Source: Pseudomonadota bacterium (GTDB lineage: Bacteria; Pseudomonadota; Alphaproteobacteria; Rhizobiales; Hyphomicrobiaceae). From it: a DNA stretch of 21,557 nt. Below the pieces are notes generated by a model. That model saw only the letters and a list, made by a program, of their open reading frames with translations, was not told where the DNA came from and did no database searches. Below, piece after piece: positions 1-5,952 of this stretch. Both the position numbers and the translations under genes were made by a program. Numbering within the stretch: position 1 is the stretch's first letter; the number at the start of each line of letters is the position of its first letter. The stretch spans positions 1 to 21,557 of the forward strand of contig JAEYYQ010000331.1 in the NCBI GenBank assembly GCA_023428365.1, written 5' to 3'.

Positions 1-179
1 GGGTATTCGTCGCCCCAATTGATGAACGACCATGCGCGTACGGTCTCGTCCGAGGGTGACACGATCTGCGTGACTGCGCCCGCTAAGTCGAGAGCCTTGC
101 GCGGCTCAGTGAGTTCCACTTCCTCAAAGCCGTTGGTTACCAGGATGGCGACCCTTTTGCCGGATAAATCTTCGGCCAT
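1..179 (-). CDS. PfpI/DJ-1 family glutamine amidotransferase-like protein, N-terminal part
   Basis: Only the first 59 codons lie in the window; the gene runs off the left edge. The product begins MAEDLSGKRVAILVTNGFEE and continues with a helix carrying ELTEPRKALDLAGA. This is the opening beta-strand and the 'FEE-EL-P-ALD-AG' signature of the DJ-1/PfpI superfamily. Family members act as intracellular proteases, chaperones or glyoxalase/deglycase-type enzymes and are often stress induced. The nucleophilic cysteine would lie beyond the edge, so activity cannot be judged. The ATG is supported by GGAG seven nt upstream. A one-mismatch EcfG-type promoter (TGAAC-N17-GTT) lies about 40 nt upstream. 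The family call is firm; the exact function is unknown. Confidence 0.85.
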   Translation of the reverse strand, partial: MAEDLSGKRVAILVTNGFEEVELTEPRKALDLAGAVTQIVSPSDETVRAWSFINWGDEY

Positions 180-220
180 GGCCTTTCTCCATTGTTGCGA
201 TCCACTACGCCTGGGAATGC

Positions 221-245
221 AACATCAGCTCATTATTATAGTTCA
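221..245 (-). promoter_or_regulatory. Candidate EcfG-type promoter (one mismatch) for the PfpI gene
   Basis: On the minus strand TGAAC is followed after 17 nt by GTT. The consensus for alphaproteobacterial EcfG sigma factors is GGAAC-N16/17-CGTT, so the -35 box has one mismatch. The -10 box is about 42 nt before the start codon at 179. The same TGAAC variant occurs upstream of 5689. This is weaker than the exact matches in the window. Confidence 0.4.
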
Positions 246-326
246 CCACCTGGTTTCGTGTCCGCAGTGAACTTCGTTCGAGCGCCACGTCGACCCCTTT
301 CCTGCAAGCCGGCGAGATCACGCGAT

Positions 327-632
327 TTAATGGCCACGATTCTTTCGCGTCTGAGCTGCTTTCTTCGCGGAAGCTGAGCGCTCTGCTGCGGGCCGCGACG
401 CGGACGCTTCGCCACCAAGTTTTCCGCCTCTGTGGGCTGCAGGGTGCCCTGTATGAACGCCGCGTCCCGATCCGCCTGGCTGATTACCACCGCCGTCGTC
501 CTTATTAACGGTCGCCCAAGCCCGGCGCTCCGCTTCTTTCTCGCTGACGCCGCGCTTCTCGTAACTCTGTGCGATATGATCGGCTTTGCGTTCTTGTTTG
601 TCGGTATATTTGGATTTGTCGCCGCGTGGCAT
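327..632 (-). CDS. Small hydrophilic stress-associated protein, 101 aa, unknown function
   Basis: The start MPRGDKSKYTDKQERKADHI is chosen because AGGAGGG lies six nt before this ATG; the frame extends seven codons further but without a ribosome site. The first half is highly charged and contains YEKRGVSEKEAERRAWATVNK, a helix pattern seen in small rhizobial proteins often annotated, without good evidence, as plasmid stabilisation proteins. The second half is low-complexity Gly/Ser/Ala/Lys, probably disordered. No membrane segment or signal peptide is seen. An exact EcfG promoter sits about 30 nt upstream and diverges from that of the SDR operon. A role in the general stress response is inferred from that promoter; no biochemical function is proposed. 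Confidence 0.8.
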   Translation of the reverse strand: MPRGDKSKYTDKQERKADHIAQSYEKRGVSEKEAERRAWATVNKDDGGGNQPGGSGRGVHTGHPAAHRGGKLGGEASASRPAAERSASAKKAAQTRKNRGH

Positions 633-663
633 AGTCAAACCCTCCTGCCGCAATCAAAATTCT

Positions 664-688
664 AACCTCGTGGAACGATGTCGGTTCC
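664..688 (-). promoter_or_regulatory. EcfG-type promoter of the 101-aa protein gene
   Basis: Minus strand GGAAC (688-684), 17-nt spacer, GTT (666-664). The predicted transcript start is about 25 nt before the start codon at 632. The -35 box is part of a short palindrome, GGAAC-N7-GTTCC (672-688). Confidence 0.75.
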
Positions 689-723
689 ACCTCGATACAG
701 CGGCGGCTCGCTTGACTGCATCC

Positions 724-748
724 GGAACGTCTCCAGTCGACACAGGTT
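724..748 (+). promoter_or_regulatory. EcfG-type promoter of the SDR-alcohol dehydrogenase operon
   Basis: GGAAC (724-728), 17-nt spacer, GTT (746-748), about 37 nt before the ATG at 786. It diverges from the promoter at 664-688, so one intergenic region serves two stress-type units. Confidence 0.75.
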
Positions 749-785
749 GTTCTTTAAATAAGCTCGAGTTCGCGAGGCATTGACT

Positions 786-1574
786 ATGGCAAAACTTGAA
801 CGACGGCTCGCCGTGGTGACAGGAGCTTCGACCGGCATTGGCTACGAACTCGCCAAATGTTGCGCAGACGCTGAGTTCGATCTGATCGTCGTTGCCGATG
901 AGCCGGCCATCCACTCGGCCGCAAAGGACTTGGAGGCCTTCGGTGTCAAAGTCGAGGCTGTGGAAGCGGATCTCGCGACGATCGCCGGTGTCGATCGCCT
1001 CATCGACTCCATTGCAGGACGATCGGTCGACGCGCTGCTCGCAAACGCGGGCCGCGGCCTTGGTAAGGGATTTCTGGATCAGGATTTCGATGATGTGATG
1101 CGCGTGGTCAACACGAACATCACCGGCACGATCTACCTCATCCAAAAAATTGGCCGCGCCATGCGGGCTCGCGGCCAAGGCCGTATCCTGATTACCGGCT
1201 CAATTGCTGGTTTTATTCCGGGCACGTATCAAGCGGTCTACAACGCCAGCAAGGCGTTCCTTGATTCATTCTCATTTGCCCTCCGCGCGGAGATCGCTGA
1301 CACGGGTGTCACCGTCACCTGTTTGATGCCAGGGGCGACGGAGACAGATTTTTTCGCACGTGCGGACATGCTCGATACGCAGATTGGCCAAAGCAAGAAA
1401 GACGATCCAACCGAGGTGGCCAAGATTGGATTCAAGGCGATGATGAATGGGGACGGCGATGTCGTCAGTGGGTGGCACAATAAATTACAATCGGCCATCG
1501 CAAACGTAATCCCGGCATCGATCCTCGCCGAGCAGCATCGCAAACGGGCCGCTCCTGGATCTGCATCGCATTGA
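786..1574 (+). CDS. SDR family NAD(P)-dependent oxidoreductase
   Basis: A 262-residue classical short-chain dehydrogenase/reductase. The Rossmann motif TGASTGIG is at residues 12-19, NAG at 87-89, and the catalytic Ser139 with Tyr152 and Lys156 (YNASK) are all present, so the enzyme should be active and cytoplasmic. The length fits the classical SDR family. The substrate cannot be read from sequence. The ATG at 786 is preferred over an in-frame TTG at 780 because GAGG (774-777) is eight nt from the ATG but only two from the TTG. Thirteen nt downstream begins an alcohol dehydrogenase, so the two are almost certainly co-transcribed from the EcfG promoter at 724-748. Together they may handle aldehydes or alcohols formed under stress (inference). 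Confidence 0.92.
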   Translation: MAKLERRLAVVTGASTGIGYELAKCCADAEFDLIVVADEPAIHSAAKDLEAFGVKVEAVEADLATIAGVDRLIDSIAGRSVDALLANAGRGLGKGFLDQDFDDVMRVVNTNITGTIYLIQKIGRAMRARGQGRILITGSIAGFIPGTYQAVYNASKAFLDSFSFALRAEIADTGVTVTCLMPGATETDFFARADMLDTQIGQSKKDDPTEVAKIGFKAMMNGDGDVVSGWHNKLQSAIANVIPASILAEQHRKRAAPGSASH

Positions 1575-1586
1575 GGAGAGCATCGT

Positions 1587-2756
1587 ATGAAAGCCCTCTG
1601 CTGGCATGGAAAAGGCGATGTCCGTTGCGAAACAGTGCCGGATCCCAAAATCGAGGATCCACGTGACGCCATCATTAAGGTCACGGCTTGCGCTATCTGT
1701 GGATCGGATTTGCACCTCTACAACGGGGTGGTGCCCGAGATGCACAGCGGCGATATCCTCGGCCACGAAACCATGGGCGAGGTGGTGGAGGTTGGGGCAA
1801 ACAACAAGTCTCTGACAGTCGGCGACCGCGTCGTTGTGCCGTTCACGATTTCATGTGGGGAGTGCTTCTTCTGTCAACGTGGGCACTATTCTGCTTGCGA
1901 GCGCTCCAACCCGGATGCTGCAAAGGTTGCCAAGCTCTGGGGGCACTCGCCGGCCGGTCTCTTCGGATATTCGCACCTGCTGGGCGGTTATCCAGGCGGA
2001 CAGGCGGAATACCTGCGTGTTCCGTTCGCGGATGTAGGTCCGATCAAAGTCCCATCGCATCTGAGCGATGACCAAGTTCTGTTCTTGTCGGATATTTTTC
2101 CTACGGGTTACATGGCCGCTGAGTACTGCAACATTCAGCAGGGAGATACCATCGCGGTTTGGGGGTGCGGTCCCGTTGGACAGTTTGCGATCAGAAGTGC
2201 GTTTCTCCTCGGAGCCGAAAAAGTCATCGCCATAGATACGGTTCCAGAACGTTTGGAAATGGCTAAAGCTGCTGGCGCCACGGTTGTGGACTTTATGGAC
2301 GAAGACATTTACGAGCGCATCCAGGACATGACGGCCGGGCGTGGCGCCGACGCATGTATCGATGCGGTTGGGACCGAACCTGACGCAAGATCGAGTTTCG
2401 ACTCGTTCGTTGATCGGGTGAAGGTAGCAACCTTCATGGGCACCGATCGTCCACATGTGGTCCGACAGGCGATTCAATGCTGCCGAAATTTCGGCACGGT
2501 CTCGATCGTCGGCGTCTATGCTGGCTACCTCGACAAGCTACCGATCGGTTCTGCGATGAATTGGGGACTTACATTGCGCATGGCACAGACGCCGGTTCAG
2601 CATTATTTGCCGAAGCTATTGAAGCGAATTGAAGAAGGGGAGATCGATCCTTCCTTTATCGTCACCGACGTGGCGTCACTTGATGAAGGTCCGAAACTCT
2701 ATAACAAGTTCCGGGACAAGAAGGATGGGTGCATTAAGGTGATGCTAAAGCCGTAG
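1587..2756 (+). CDS. Zinc-dependent alcohol dehydrogenase (MDR family)
   Basis: A 389-residue medium-chain dehydrogenase. Catalytic zinc ligands are visible as Cys38 (AICGSD), His60 and Glu61 (GHE). Structural zinc ligands are Cys90, Cys93, Cys96 and Cys104. The nucleotide-binding motif GCGPVG is at 193-198. The sequence and insert pattern resemble the glutathione-independent formaldehyde dehydrogenase-like branch ([11 protein letters not shown], a late HYLPKLL segment), but substrate specificity is not certain. GAGGAG precedes the ATG at good spacing, and the gap to the SDR gene is 12 nt. It is the second gene of a stress-promoter operon. No terminator with a T-run was seen after the stop. 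Confidence 0.93.
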   Translation: MKALCWHGKGDVRCETVPDPKIEDPRDAIIKVTACAICGSDLHLYNGVVPEMHSGDILGHETMGEVVEVGANNKSLTVGDRVVVPFTISCGECFFCQRGHYSACERSNPDAAKVAKLWGHSPAGLFGYSHLLGGYPGGQAEYLRVPFADVGPIKVPSHLSDDQVLFLSDIFPTGYMAAEYCNIQQGDTIAVWGCGPVGQFAIRSAFLLGAEKVIAIDTVPERLEMAKAAGATVVDFMDEDIYERIQDMTAGRGADACIDAVGTEPDARSSFDSFVDRVKVATFMGTDRPHVVRQAIQCCRNFGTVSIVGVYAGYLDKLPIGSAMNWGLTLRMAQTPVQHYLPKLLKRIEEGEIDPSFIVTDVASLDEGPKLYNKFRDKKDGCIKVMLKP

Positions 2757-2942
2757 TCAGCTCCTTGGCAACGGCGTGGGCCGAAGGCACACCATCATCA
2801 CGGCATACCAAACACTCCCAATCTGGACCCACGTATATTGCCCCTGAAACTCGTCTGTCCGGCTCCAGCGGGAGGGCTGCGAGAACACTTGGATATTTGA
2901 ACGGTAGGGCACGCCGCGCGTTCCTTCTCGAGGTAATGGTAC

Positions 2943-2968
2943 GGAACCTGCCAGAGAACCCTCACGTT
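2943..2968 (+). promoter_or_regulatory. EcfG-type promoter of the Mn catalase gene
   Basis: GGAAC (2943-2947), 18-nt spacer, GTT (2966-2968), preceded by C as in the CGTT consensus. It lies about 57 nt before the catalase start. The rest of 2757-3024 holds no recognisable gene. Confidence 0.65.
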
Positions 2969-3024
2969 CGGGTAGATGCGGCCGTTGGATAAAGCCACGC
3001 TGCAGTCAGTCAGGAGGATGCGCT

Positions 3025-3951
3025 ATGTTCTTGCGTGTGGACAAGCTTCAGATCGAACTGCCGTCCCCAAAGAAACAAGATGCCAACGCCGCTGCAGCTC
3101 TTCAGGAATTGCTGGGCGGCAAGTACGGAGAGATGTCAACGCTTGGAAACTATCTCTTCCAGAGCTTCAATTTCCGCAGCAAGAGCAAGCTGCGCCCGTT
3201 CTACAGCCTCGTTGCAGCTATAACAGCCGAGGAACTGGGGCATGTGGAGTTAGTCAGCAATGGCGTCGCCATGCTGGCGAACGGCCCCGACCAGAAGAAT
3301 GCTGACGCCGGCGATGGTGGCGACATTTCGAAAGCACCGTTCGCATCCATGAAGGACGTACGACTGGCGGGCGCGTTTTTCTCGAATGCGGGCGGCGCGA
3401 CGCCGGTCAACAGCAATGCCATGACTTGGAATGCTGACATGGTGACCACAACGGGAAACTTGGTCGTGGATCTGCTGCACAACTTCCATTTGGAATGTGG
3501 CGCGCGACTACACAAGCTGCGTGTTTATGAGAGCCTTACAGATCCGACGGGCCGCGAAGTCTGCGGCTATCTTCTCGTTCGCGGCTCTGTGCATGCCCAC
3601 GCGTATGCGTTGGCGCTCGAAAAGATCACCGGCGTCGAACTGGAGAAATTTTTACCGACACCGAACATTCCGCTCGATAAGATTCCGGAATGCCAGAAAT
3701 ATCTCGATGAAGGTGTGCACCGGCGCCTCTACACGTTCAGTCCTACCGACTACAAAGAAATGGCAGGCATCTGGGGCGGTGGGGAACAGGCCTTACCCGA
3801 TGATCCGCCGGGCGAACTGAAGATTGTCGAAGGTATGCCCGACGGAGCCAAGATCCATGATTTAACCGGTACGCCATCTGCTTTCACGCCAGATTACGCC
3901 CCGGAGGAAATGTTCGAGATCGCTGCGAAGCTTTATAAGAAGTCGCGCTAA
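3025..3951 (+). CDS. Manganese-containing catalase (non-haem)
   Basis: A 308-residue di-manganese catalase that disproportionates hydrogen peroxide. All five ligands of the Lactobacillus plantarum-type site can be aligned: Glu36, Glu70 and His73 (EELGH), Glu157 (HLECGARLHK) and His190 (GSVHAHA). The E-x2-H and 33-residue E-to-H spacings match the family. The C-terminal tail after about residue 230 is rich in Pro/Gly and ends AAKLYKKSR. AGGAGG lies before the ATG at suitable spacing. The EcfG promoter upstream fits the known stress role of these enzymes in alphaproteobacteria. It is transcribed alone and faces the convergent hydrolase gene ending at 4068. Confidence 0.94.
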   Translation: MFLRVDKLQIELPSPKKQDANAAAALQELLGGKYGEMSTLGNYLFQSFNFRSKSKLRPFYSLVAAITAEELGHVELVSNGVAMLANGPDQKNADAGDGGDISKAPFASMKDVRLAGAFFSNAGGATPVNSNAMTWNADMVTTTGNLVVDLLHNFHLECGARLHKLRVYESLTDPTGREVCGYLLVRGSVHAHAYALALEKITGVELEKFLPTPNIPLDKIPECQKYLDEGVHRRLYTFSPTDYKEMAGIWGGGEQALPDDPPGELKIVEGMPDGAKIHDLTGTPSAFTPDYAPEEMFEIAAKLYKKSR

Positions 3952-4067
3952 AGCACTGGGTGCTATCGACTGTTGTGACCCAAACTTGCAGCTAACGAGC
4001 GCCGTCCTGTTTCAATGAGATCTGGACTTGTCGCTCGGTGCTAGCGCCCACTGGCCGGCGGTGAGGC

Positions 4068-4688
4068 TCACTCTGAGGGCCAGCTCTCGACAATCTCAGC
4101 GACCTCCGCTGCCTCAATTTGTTCCTTGAGACGCTCATGGAAGAAATCGATGATGGCATCGTGCGTGTTGTCGACCGAGCTGCACAGCGCATCGGTGACA
4201 ACGATGACTCGAAACCCAGCATCGACGGCGCCCAGAACAGTTGCCAGGACGCAAACATCGGTCTCCCCACCTGAGATCACGATGGTATCTACGTGCTTTC
4301 TCAGCAGCGTCGGCAGCAAATCGGTTCCAGCCCAAGGCGAGTAGACTTTCTTTTCGACAGTGGTGGCTGGCGGTACGAAGATCTGGAGTTCAGGTACGAG
4401 CTCGAGAAGTGATCGATCCACTTTGGTTAGCGTCATGTTATCCCATCGTTGGTAGTAGCGTTGCCATGCCCCTCGAGCTGTCGCACTCCCAACTGCCGGA
4501 ATGAATTTGCTGAAGATTGTGCGCTCCGGGCGCGCCTCGCACAGACGGACGACCTGTGGCAGGACTTTCCGCAACCAGTCGGTTTTCCATGGGCTTCCGG
4601 CGTCGAACATCCGTTGCATGTCGACACACAGATGAACCGCTCCATTACCGAGCGGACCAAAACGCAGGCCTTTCTGCTTATCCGTCAT
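4068..4688 (-). CDS. Isochorismatase-family cysteine hydrolase
   Basis: A 206-residue protein of the isochorismatase-like hydrolase fold (also nicotinamidase, N-carbamoylsarcosine amidase). The catalytic triad can be assigned to Asp23 (CVDMQ), a lysine at 113/114 (EKKVYSPW) and Cys146 (GGETDVCVLAT). The cis-peptide context GGET-D-C is typical. The physiological amide or ester substrate is not evident. Its ATG overlaps the TGA of the DUF421 gene by four nt (ATGA), which indicates translational coupling. The pair probably forms one minus-strand operon. The pairing of a membrane DUF421 protein with a hydrolase gives no direct pathway clue. Confidence 0.9.
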   Translation of the reverse strand: MTDKQKGLRFGPLGNGAVHLCVDMQRMFDAGSPWKTDWLRKVLPQVVRLCEARPERTIFSKFIPAVGSATARGAWQRYYQRWDNMTLTKVDRSLLELVPELQIFVPPATTVEKKVYSPWAGTDLLPTLLRKHVDTIVISGGETDVCVLATVLGAVDAGFRVIVVTDALCSSVDNTHDAIIDFFHERLKEQIEAAEVAEIVESWPSE

Positions 4689-5173
4689 GGCTGCATTTTG
4701 ATGACACTGAGCCGACCGTCGCCTTCCAACTTGGCTAATCGGACTTGTTCGTAGGAAAGCACGTCTTTCTCACGCAACTGCGAGCGCAAATCTTCTTCCG
4801 GAATCATCTCGCTTGCGATGTTCTCCGTTTTCAGTTTGCCGTTCTCGATGAGAGTAATTGGCGGCGCCGCGAGGATAGGCCGGAGCGCCGGGAAGCGGTA
4901 GCGCAGCCAGTCTATGAAATACTCCCAGGCAACGATCGTCATGACGAGCACTAGGCCCTCCGTGACGGAGCTGTATTCCTTACCAAGACCGTTCTGTGCG
5001 GCATCGGCGATAAGAACGATTACAAGCAAGTCCGCCGGGCCGAAGTTTCCCGTCTGTCGCCGCGCCATCAGTCTCAGGATTGCGAATAGGCCAAGATACA
5101 TAATGGAGCCACGAAGAATGATTTCCGCAATTCCCACGGCCGGAATGAATACAGCATTCCAATCGATCATCAT
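4685..5173 (-). CDS. DUF421 (YetF-like) inner membrane protein
   Basis: 162 residues. Three hydrophobic helices lie at about 15-35, 46-58 and 70-90, followed by a cytoplasmic domain with PPITLIENGKLKTENI and the acidic EEDLRSQLRE helix. This is the architecture of DUF421/YetF family proteins, whose molecular function is unknown. The first of two tandem ATGs (5173) is chosen because GGAG lies six nt before it; the frame extends 15 codons further without a ribosome site. It is the first gene of a two-gene operon with the hydrolase (4-bp overlap). Two possible promoters lie upstream: a one-mismatch EcfG site at 5243-5268 and the exact site at 5558-5582. Confidence 0.9.
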   Translation of the reverse strand: MMIDWNAVFIPAVGIAEIILRGSIMYLGLFAILRLMARRQTGNFGPADLLVIVLIADAAQNGLGKEYSSVTEGLVLVMTIVAWEYFIDWLRYRFPALRPILAAPPITLIENGKLKTENIASEMIPEEDLRSQLREKDVLSYEQVRLAKLEGDGRLSVIKMQP

Positions 5174-5242
5174 GACGCACTCCGCAACGTTTATCGAGCG
5201 CGTGATTGCCGGTCGCACTCGCGTCTGCCAGTTCGCTCCTCC

Positions 5243-5268
5243 AACGCTTTGCTTAATGGTATGGTTCT
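5243..5268 (-). promoter_or_regulatory. Weak EcfG-like site upstream of the DUF421 operon
   Basis: Minus strand AGAAC, 18-nt spacer, GTT; one mismatch in the -35 box. The -10 box is about 70 nt before the DUF421 start. It is reported because of the abundance of such sites here; on its own it would not be significant. Confidence 0.25.
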
Positions 5269-5471
5269 ATGGCCGTCACTTGGATAGCCGCGCGGATCGT
5301 GCAGTGCGGCCTGCGAAGGGTACATGAAAGGTTAGTGAGCAACTTTGCCGACCAGATCGACGTACGCGCCTGTCTGCGTGTCGTAGCCTCGACGTTGCGG
5401 ATCTGGGATAGAGCCACGGAGCGCGCCGGCGATGGCATCAAAGCGGTGTGGACCATCGCAGTGTCACCGCG

Positions 5472-5582
5472 CCTCAACCAACAAGCTCCGGAGCGGTTTC
5501 CCGTCCCGGAGCTCTACAGCTGTGGTGAAACATAGGCATTTCACCCGCCAAGACCATAACGCACGGCGGTCCGTTTGGTTCC
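5472..5582 (-). repeat. Copy 1 of a dispersed EcfG-promoter plus hairpin element
   Basis: Read on the minus strand it starts with GGAAC-N17-GTT (5582-5558), then a leader containing GGCGGGTGAAATGCC and TTTCACCAC, then a 45-nt block (5516-5472). That block equals the one at 13734-13777 except for one extra G. The block folds into a hairpin (5513-5484). The outer stem pairs AGCTCCGG with CCGGAGCT; the inner stem CGG/CCG is capped by a GAAA tetraloop. The distance from GGAAC to the block differs by one base between copies, so promoter and hairpin move as a unit. The indel destroys any shared reading frame, which favours a structured RNA or DNA element over a peptide. Weak similarity may continue to about 5410. 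Confidence 0.7.
5558..5582 (-). promoter_or_regulatory. Exact EcfG-type promoter heading repeat copy 1
   Basis: Minus strand GGAAC (5582-5578), 17-nt spacer ending in C, GTT (5560-5558). No normal gene start follows closely; the next minus-strand gene starts 385 nt away. The promoter therefore drives either a small RNA or a very long leader of the DUF421 operon. Confidence 0.7.
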
Positions 5583-5638
5583 GCTTCAAGACTAGAAAGG
5601 AGCCGACGACGAATGGGGATCCGGCAAATAATGGAAGC

Positions 5639-5663
5639 TGAACCTTTCAACCATGGCAGCGTT
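5639..5663 (+). promoter_or_regulatory. Candidate EcfG-type promoter of the 5689-8542 operon
   Basis: TGAAC (5639-5643), 17-nt spacer ending in C, GTT (5661-5663): one mismatch in the -35 box and a perfect CGTT -10 box. The predicted start site is about 20 nt before the ATG at 5689. Confidence 0.5.
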
Positions 5664-5688
5664 TGCTCTGAAGCTTGAGGAGCACGTT

Positions 5689-5952
5689 ATGGCGACAGAT
5701 AAGCTTACGATAGTTGATGGACCTGACAAACCTGCCCTCCAATGGTCCCTGGCAAATTCCGACCCTGACGTAAATTTCCGCACGGATGAGGATGCGCTTG
5801 AGGCGCAAATCACTGCGATGGAAGAAGAAGGATCCGACGGGTTTACCTTCCGACTGCAGGGCAAGGTGACAACGGGGCCGAATGCAGGCGCCCTATTCAA
5901 TGCCGTTTACAGCATTGAATCCCGGTCCGGGTGGATTGAGATCGGTGCCTGA
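5689..5952 (+). CDS. Small acidic protein of unknown function, 87 aa
   Basis: Begins MATDKLTIVDGPDKPALQWS and ends RSGWIEIGA. GAGGAG lies six nt before this ATG; an in-frame ATG 36 nt upstream lacks a ribosome site and would sit inside the promoter. The product is soluble and acidic in the middle (DEDALEAQITAMEEEGSDG), followed by a predicted beta-strand section (FTFRLQGKVTTG). I do not recognise the family. It overlaps the start of the following large gene, so the two are translationally linked. Confidence 0.75.
   Translation: MATDKLTIVDGPDKPALQWSLANSDPDVNFRTDEDALEAQITAMEEEGSDGFTFRLQGKVTTGPNAGALFNAVYSIESRSGWIEIGA

Larger units (their letters stand above)
5174..5688. other. Gene-poor 515-bp intergenic region with promoters and repeat copy 1
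   Basis: No convincing complete gene is present. The region holds a weak EcfG site (5243-5268, minus), repeat copy 1 with an exact EcfG promoter (5472-5582, minus) and the promoter of the next plus-strand operon (5639-5663). A minus-strand frame without any start codon is open from 5463 to 5332 and ends GAYVDLVGKVAH-stop. It could be the remnant of a coding sequence. Longer frames on both strands across the area have no ribosome sites and unnatural composition. Confidence 0.6.

Noticed and set aside
654..1178. 174-codon minus-strand frame over the SDR gene
   Set aside because: Antisense to the SDR gene and both promoters, with no initiation signals.
1851..2477. 208-codon minus-strand frame inside the alcohol dehydrogenase gene
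   Set aside because: Antisense shadow of a clearly conserved enzyme; its composition is not protein-like.
5269..5535. 88-codon plus-strand frame ending in the repeat
   Set aside because: Runs antisense through repeat copy 1, and the same peptide string in the second copy is broken by the indel; no ribosome site.
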